Positions 4,176 to 8,044 of a stretch of DNA of 8,044 nucleotides are shown here, piece after piece. Below the pieces are notes generated by a model. That model was not told the origin of the DNA. It made no database searches and saw only the letters and a program-made list of their open reading frames with translations. The stretch is from NCBI GenBank assembly GCA_947175005.1, contig CAMWLD010000089.1, positions 1 to 8,044 of the forward strand. The letters run 5' to 3'. This DNA is from an uncultured Ruminococcus sp. (GTDB lineage Bacteria; Bacillota; Clostridia; Oscillospirales; Ruminococcaceae). The stretch's first letter is position 1; each line of letters starts with the position of its first letter. A program made the position numbers and the translations under genes.

Positions 4176-6788
4176 TTACTTGGAAACTGCAGTTGTGACC
4201 GCTTTTCTTACCATATCAATGGGTATAACCAGGAATGCCGCTATAAGGCAGAATACCCAGGAAGAACCCGACAGCGCCGTTACGCTAAGCACATCGCCGC
4301 CGAATGTTACGAACACAAACTGGAGAATAAGAATAGAACCCATTACAATAAGGAAATTCCTGTTCCTGCCCAGTCCCTCAAAGGGGTTCATGTGGGAGGT
4401 GCGGGCGTTGAAGCCGTTAAAGGTTATTGCCATCATAAAGGTTGCGAATACTGCGGATTTAAGGTAGGTGTCGAGCTCTGCGCCGACCATATACTCCGTA
4501 CCCAACATTTCTTGCAGCGGTTCGATAAAGAGAATACCGAGGCAAAGCGCTGTGATATACAGTGCGCTTATGAGTATCTGGGTCATCATGGATTTTGTTA
4601 CAATGCTCTCCGAGCGGGGTATGGGCTTGTCCTTCATATATTCCTGGAGTGCGGGCTCACTGCCGAATGCAATTGCCGCAAGGGTGTCCATGGCAAGGTT
4701 TACGAGCAGCAGCTGGATTACCGTCAGCACTTCGTCAACGCCCAGCAGAGGCCCTATAAAGCAGGTCATTACCGCAGCTACGTTTACCGTCAGCTGGAAA
4801 ATGAGGAATTTGCGAATGCTCTTAAACATCGTTCTGCCGTAGAGTATAGCTTTTTCAATGGAGGAGAAGTTGTCGTCCAGAATAGTAATGTCGCCCGCTT
4901 CCTTTGCGACCTCCGTGCCGCTGCCCATGGCAAAGCCCACGTCGGCTTTTTTCAGGGCGGGGGAGTCGTTTACGCCGTCGCCTGTCATGCCCACAACAAG
5001 GTTAAGCTCCTGGGCAAGGCGGACAAGGCGGCTCTTATCGGTAGGCAGCGCACGGGATACCACACGCAGGCGGGGAAGCACCTCTTTAAGCTCCTCGTCT
5101 GTCATTGCCCCCATTTCGCCGCTTGTAAGGGCAACGTCACTGTCGCTCGTAAGCAGTCCTGCCTCTTTTGCAATGGCACAGGCGGTCTCCTTGCGGTCGC
5201 CCGTTACCATAACTACCTGTATGCCCGCATTCTGCACCTCGCTGATAGCGGTAACAGCCTCTTTGCGGACATTGTCGCGAATGCTCAAAACGCAAAGCAG
5301 AGTGAGCTTGTCATCGTCGTCCGCACCCTTGGCTACTGCCAGCAAACGCATGGAGCGTCCTGCCTGTGCGTCAATATAATCGTTGATCTCTTTTTTGCTG
5401 TCAAAGGGTTTTACGCTGCCCTTTTCGTCCATATAAGAGATACATCTTTCGATTATCTTCTCGGGCGCGCCCTTTACAAATGCAGAGGTTTTGCCGCCCT
5501 TTTCGATAATTACCGAGGAGCTTTTTTTGTTGGAATCAAAGGAATTGAATGCCTTGACTCCCTCCTTGGAAATTTTTCCTGCGGCATTTTCGCTTACAAG
5601 GTATGCCATAAGGGCACGGTCGGTGCTGTTGCCGCCGATAACGCTGCCGTCTGCCGCCGCAGAGGCGCTGTTATTAACTCCGATACCGCAGATAATGTCC
5701 GCGGACATATTTTCGGGAATTTCCGACAGCTTGGAATAAGTCTTAGCCGCTCCCGTTGCCATTTCCACCACGGAAAGCTTGCCCTCGGTGATAGTTCCCG
5801 TTTTGTCGCTGAATAAAATGCTAAGGCTTCCCGCGGTCTCCAGACCGTTTATCTTCCGCACAAGCACGTTATCCTTAGCCATACGCAGGCTCTGGAAGGA
5901 CAGCAGAATGGACGTAAGCATGGGCAGTCCCTCGGGCACTGCGCATACGATAATGGTAACAGCCACTGTAATAGCGCTTATTATGAGATGTATCCAGTCA
6001 TAGGCATTGTCGGGGATAGCACCCGTAATAAAATGCCTTGCCAGCACGCCCACGACAATACATATAGCACCCACATAGCCGAAAGTGGATATCTGCTTTG
6101 CAAGCTTTGCAAGCTTTACCTGCAGGGGAGTCTCTCTTGTTTCCTCCTGCACCTCCAAGGCAAGCTCGCCGAAAAGGGTCTTGTCGCCGACTACCTTGAC
6201 CTCCATATAGCCCTCGCCGCCGCAGACGACTGTGCCTCTGTAGGCGTAGTGCTTGTTGAGCAGGTCCTTGATATCATAGCTTGCGCCGTTTGCGGGAATT
6301 TTTGTCGCTTCCTCGGTCTCGCCGTTTAGCGCTGCCTGGTCTACCTTGATATCGCCGTCAACGATCTCGCCGTCCGCAGGGAGCTTGTCCCCCGCCTGCA
6401 GGAATACAATGTCCCCCACAACGACTTCGCTTACATGAATTTCCGAAAGTGCGCCGCCTCTTATTACCTTTGCGGTCTCCTTTGCCTCTTCCTCGGCTTT
6501 AAGGGCGGAGGCCTTGCCCTCCTGCTTGTTCTCGCTGACAGCCGCCACGCCGTTGGCTATCATAATGGCAATGAGAATTCCCACAGGCTCGTACCATTCC
6601 GACTGCCCCATAAAGCAGAGAATGACCTGCACCACCAGCGCCACTAAGAGGATAATTATCATAGGGTCGCCGAAGCCCTCTAAGATCTTTTTCCATAAAG
6701 GGTCGGGGGGTATCTGGGTCAATGTGTTCGAGCCGTGTTCCTCACGGCTTTTTTTGACCTGTTCTTCACTAAGTCCGTTAAATTTCAT
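4176..6788 (-). CDS. P-type Ca2+-transporting ATPase (P2B, plasma-membrane-like)
   Basis: The 870-residue membrane pump should export Ca2+ using ATP. Residues are numbered from the chosen start. The N-terminal cation-ATPase segment begins MKFNGLSEEQVKKSREEHGS, followed by the first membrane hairpin (~42-85). The actuator TGE appears as LNGETEEATK (154-163). The M4 ion-site motif CAVPEGLP is at 282-289. The phosphorylated Asp is D328 in SDKTGTITEGK, the nucleotide-binding KGAPE is at 439-443, and the hinge is TGDGVNDSPALKKADVGFAM (603-622). M5 reads FQLTVNVAAVMT (664-675) and M6 NLAMDTLAAIAFGSEP (697-712); both match eukaryotic PMCA pumps more than SERCA types. A C-terminal cation-ATPase domain with four more helices ends the protein, with no long calmodulin-type tail. 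The start at 6788 has AAAGGAG at 6798-6804, 9 bases upstream. An in-frame ATG at 6830 lies upstream of that site and is rejected. The gene has its own promoter and precedes the TerD gene. Mn2+ cannot be excluded as substrate. Confidence 0.9.
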   Translation of the reverse strand: MKFNGLSEEQVKKSREEHGSNTLTQIPPDPLWKKILEGFGDPMIIILLVALVVQVILCFMGQSEWYEPVGILIAIMIANGVAAVSENKQEGKASALKAEEEAKETAKVIRGGALSEIHVSEVVVGDIVFLQAGDKLPADGEIVDGDIKVDQAALNGETEEATKIPANGASYDIKDLLNKHYAYRGTVVCGGEGYMEVKVVGDKTLFGELALEVQEETRETPLQVKLAKLAKQISTFGYVGAICIVVGVLARHFITGAIPDNAYDWIHLIISAITVAVTIIVCAVPEGLPMLTSILLSFQSLRMAKDNVLVRKINGLETAGSLSILFSDKTGTITEGKLSVVEMATGAAKTYSKLSEIPENMSADIICGIGVNNSASAAADGSVIGGNSTDRALMAYLVSENAAGKISKEGVKAFNSFDSNKKSSSVIIEKGGKTSAFVKGAPEKIIERCISYMDEKGSVKPFDSKKEINDYIDAQAGRSMRLLAVAKGADDDDKLTLLCVLSIRDNVRKEAVTAISEVQNAGIQVVMVTGDRKETACAIAKEAGLLTSDSDVALTSGEMGAMTDEELKEVLPRLRVVSRALPTDKSRLVRLAQELNLVVGMTGDGVNDSPALKKADVGFAMGSGTEVAKEAGDITILDDNFSSIEKAILYGRTMFKSIRKFLIFQLTVNVAAVMTCFIGPLLGVDEVLTVIQLLLVNLAMDTLAAIAFGSEPALQEYMKDKPIPRSESIVTKSMMTQILISALYITALCLGILFIEPLQEMLGTEYMVGAELDTYLKSAVFATFMMAITFNGFNARTSHMNPFEGLGRNRNFLIVMGSILILQFVFVTFGGDVLSVTALSGSSWVFCLIAAFLVIPIDMVRKAVTTAVSK

Positions 6789-6986
6789 ACTTCTGAGCTC
6801 CTTTAATAAATTTTTGCGCCGAAAATGCATTGAAGCTTAGGGGATACCCTATAACTTTCAAAATTTTGTCCTTTCCGATAAAAAATATCAAAAAATTTAA
6901 TTAACATTAATATATTTTACCACGCAAATACAGTGTTGTCAAGGGAATTATTAACATTTTAATCTAATTTTAATTTTTGAGGGACT
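6789..6986 (-). promoter_or_regulatory. Promoter and 5' leader of the Ca2+ ATPase gene
   Basis: On the minus strand, TTGACA (6942-6937) and TAAAAT (6919-6914) are 17 bases apart, a confident vegetative promoter with a start near 6907. The untranslated leader is about 119 bases. It holds a small hairpin TAGGG-TATC-CCCTA near 6837-6850 but nothing I recognise as a yybP-ykoY or other known metal riboswitch. TTAACATT occurs at 6901-6908 and 6951-6958, flanking the promoter 50 bases apart. No terminator for the upstream gene ending at 6987 was found. The rest is AT-rich with no gene. Confidence 0.75.
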
Positions 6987-8003
6987 TTAATATACATAAA
7001 ACTCGGTAAAGGTCGTTTTGTCGTTTATAGTGACTTCTATTCTGTAGATACCGGGAGACAGTTCTTTTTGGACGGTCATGATGCTGCTTCTGTGAGAATA
7101 ATCCGCTGTAACATCAACGCTGCTTACAAGCACGTCTGCACCTTGCCCCGTAAGCTCATCATAATTTTTCAAGGCAATGTCCATATGGGTATTTTTTTGT
7201 GCCCTGTACATTACAGCCGCCGTTCCTTTAAGGGTGATAACGCCGTTTTCGTAAGACGAGGTGAATATCCAGCCGTTATTTTCAAAGTCATCTATATCAT
7301 AAAAACAGGGAGGCAAGTCAACATAAACGAAAGGAGGGATCAGATGTTCGGCGACGCTGAATATCTGTGGCTTCGGAAATCCGAATTCATCAACGGTAAA
7401 AAGAAAGAAATTATCACGGTCTATCCTGTCAAGCTTCGGTGCGTCGGAGGTCTCGCCGCAAATATAAATATATGTAGGCGAGTCGCCTCTGAACAGACGG
7501 CCTGTATAGCGCAGGGCATAAAGGCAGCCGTTCTTGTCGGGGGCGCGGAGCTTGTAAATATAATCGGGATTGCCGTCGTTGTTGTAATCCTCAGGCTGCA
7601 AGGTAAAATTTCCGTCAAATTCAAAGGGCTTTCCGTAAAAATATATCTCATCAATATTCCACTGCTCGTCCGCTGTTATCAGACGGGGCACGTTGTCTTT
7701 TGTTTCCCCTTTGAGGAATACAATACGCTGAGGGCTGCCGTTTGCTAAGCGTAATTCATTGTATGAAATTATATCTTCCCTTGTCAGGCTGTTCCCGACA
7801 GCATATTCAGAGGCAAGAAATTCCGCAGGATCGGTAAAATTTTCGAGGGAGGGACTGACGGGTACCGGGTTATCGGGAGGCTTTCGGTCAGCGGAAGGCG
7901 GCATCGGTCCAATCGTAAAAAAATCTGTTTCTGCCGCCGCCCACAGTCCCGCTGAAAGCAGCGCTGCGATAAGTAGCGCTTTTTGTATTTTCAGTCGCGT
8001 CAT
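6987..8003 (-). CDS. Secreted protein with EF-hand-like loop, function unknown
   Basis: The 338-residue product begins MTRLKIQKALLIAALLSAGL, a signal peptide with probable cleavage after the AAA at 22-24; no lipobox Cys is present, so it is exported rather than lipid-anchored. A Pro-rich linker (~33-51, PMPPSADRKPPDNPVPVS) follows. The loop DYNNDGNPD (139-147) has the DxNxDGxxD pattern of Ca2+-binding EF-hand, dockerin and FG-GAP-type repeats. The remainder is rich in aromatic residues and beta strands, and the last ~75 residues (YDELTGQGADVLVSSVDVTA onward, ending ELSPGIYRIEVTINDKTTFT) resemble an Ig-like beta-sandwich. I do not recognise the family. AAAGGAG abuts the ATG directly with no spacer, which is unusual; there is no other upstream in-frame start before a stop. 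The Ca2+ ATPase follows 198 bases downstream on the same strand. Confidence 0.7.
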   Translation of the reverse strand: MTRLKIQKALLIAALLSAGLWAAAETDFFTIGPMPPSADRKPPDNPVPVSPSLENFTDPAEFLASEYAVGNSLTREDIISYNELRLANGSPQRIVFLKGETKDNVPRLITADEQWNIDEIYFYGKPFEFDGNFTLQPEDYNNDGNPDYIYKLRAPDKNGCLYALRYTGRLFRGDSPTYIYICGETSDAPKLDRIDRDNFFLFTVDEFGFPKPQIFSVAEHLIPPFVYVDLPPCFYDIDDFENNGWIFTSSYENGVITLKGTAAVMYRAQKNTHMDIALKNYDELTGQGADVLVSSVDVTADYSHRSSIMTVQKELSPGIYRIEVTINDKTTFTEFYVY

Positions 8004-8008
8004 CTCCT

Positions 8009-8022
8009 TTCGCCGCGGCGAA
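8009..8022. repeat. GC-rich palindrome at the start of the secreted-protein gene
   Basis: TTCGCCGCGGCGAA is a perfect 14-bp palindrome immediately before the AGGAG ribosome binding site of the secreted-protein gene. In RNA it could form a 5-bp stem with a 4-base loop next to, and perhaps partly covering, the ribosome binding site. It could also be an operator. The gene's promoter lies beyond the right edge. Confidence 0.5.
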
Positions 8023-8044
8023 GAAAAGCCCCTTATCTGCGCAG

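Noticed and set aside
4092..5816. A 574-codon open frame on the plus strand
   Set aside because: It lies antisense to the Ca2+ ATPase, whose frame carries all P-type motifs. The plus-strand translation is Cys/His/Tyr-rich with no family signature and no convincing ribosome binding site.
6789..6830. Upstream in-frame ATG of the Ca2+ ATPase at 6830
   Set aside because: The strong AAAGGAG at 6798-6804 lies downstream of it and serves the ATG at 6788; the extra 14 residues do not fit the family.
6789..6907. A Mn2+ (yybP-ykoY) or other metal riboswitch in the ATPase leader
   Set aside because: The 119-base leader shows only a 5-bp hairpin and none of the conserved elements I would expect, and no terminator or clear ribosome-binding-site-sequestering stem.
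7068..7748. A 226-codon open frame on the plus strand
   Set aside because: It is antisense to the secreted-protein gene, which has a signal peptide and sensible composition; the plus frame lacks any domain pattern.

Overview
The window looks like chromosome from a low-to-mid GC Gram-positive bacterium of the Clostridia (Oscillospiraceae/Ruminococcus-like). This is an inference from strong AAAGGAG-type ribosome binding sites, textbook TTGACA/TATAAT promoters, U-tract terminators, and protein families common in gut Clostridia: an ABC exporter, a TerD-family protein, a PMCA-like Ca2+ ATPase and an XRE regulator. No rRNA, tRNA, CRISPR array, insertion sequence or phage gene was seen.

Left part (1-1661). 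A type-1 ABC exporter gene runs off the left edge on the minus strand. It is preceded by a 400-bp AT-rich divergent region, with a small XRE-family repressor gene on the plus strand on the other side. That divergent region is the most interesting part of the window. On the minus strand it holds two near-consensus promoters, an 18-codon leader-peptide ORF with its own ribosome binding site, and a strong intrinsic terminator just ahead of the exporter's ribosome binding site. Part of the leader-peptide coding sequence is complementary to the terminator's 5' arm, so an antiterminator and a terminator can form as alternatives. This is the layout of translation-coupled (ribosome-mediated) attenuation, as known for several antibiotic-resistance ABC and erm genes. 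The leader peptide ends in Leu-Arg-Phe-Arg-Leu, which contains the +X+ pattern associated with macrolide-induced ribosome arrest.

Middle part (1662-3375). A 553-residue ECF-type sigma factor lies downstream of the XRE gene on the same strand. Its sigma regions 2 and 4 take up only the first ~155 residues. The remaining ~400 residues form an extension that I do not recognise, beginning with a probable winged-helix segment. A long imperfect hairpin built from tandem GAGGCAGGAAACA repeats separates it from the convergent genes to its right.

Right part (3410-8003). Three minus-strand genes follow one another in transcription order: a secreted protein with an EF-hand-like DxNxDGxxD loop, a P-type Ca2+ ATPase of the plasma-membrane (P2B-like) kind with its own promoter, and a TerD-family protein with a putative Ca2+-binding motif. 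All three have a calcium signature, so a calcium-handling or stress neighbourhood is plausible, although shared regulation is not shown.
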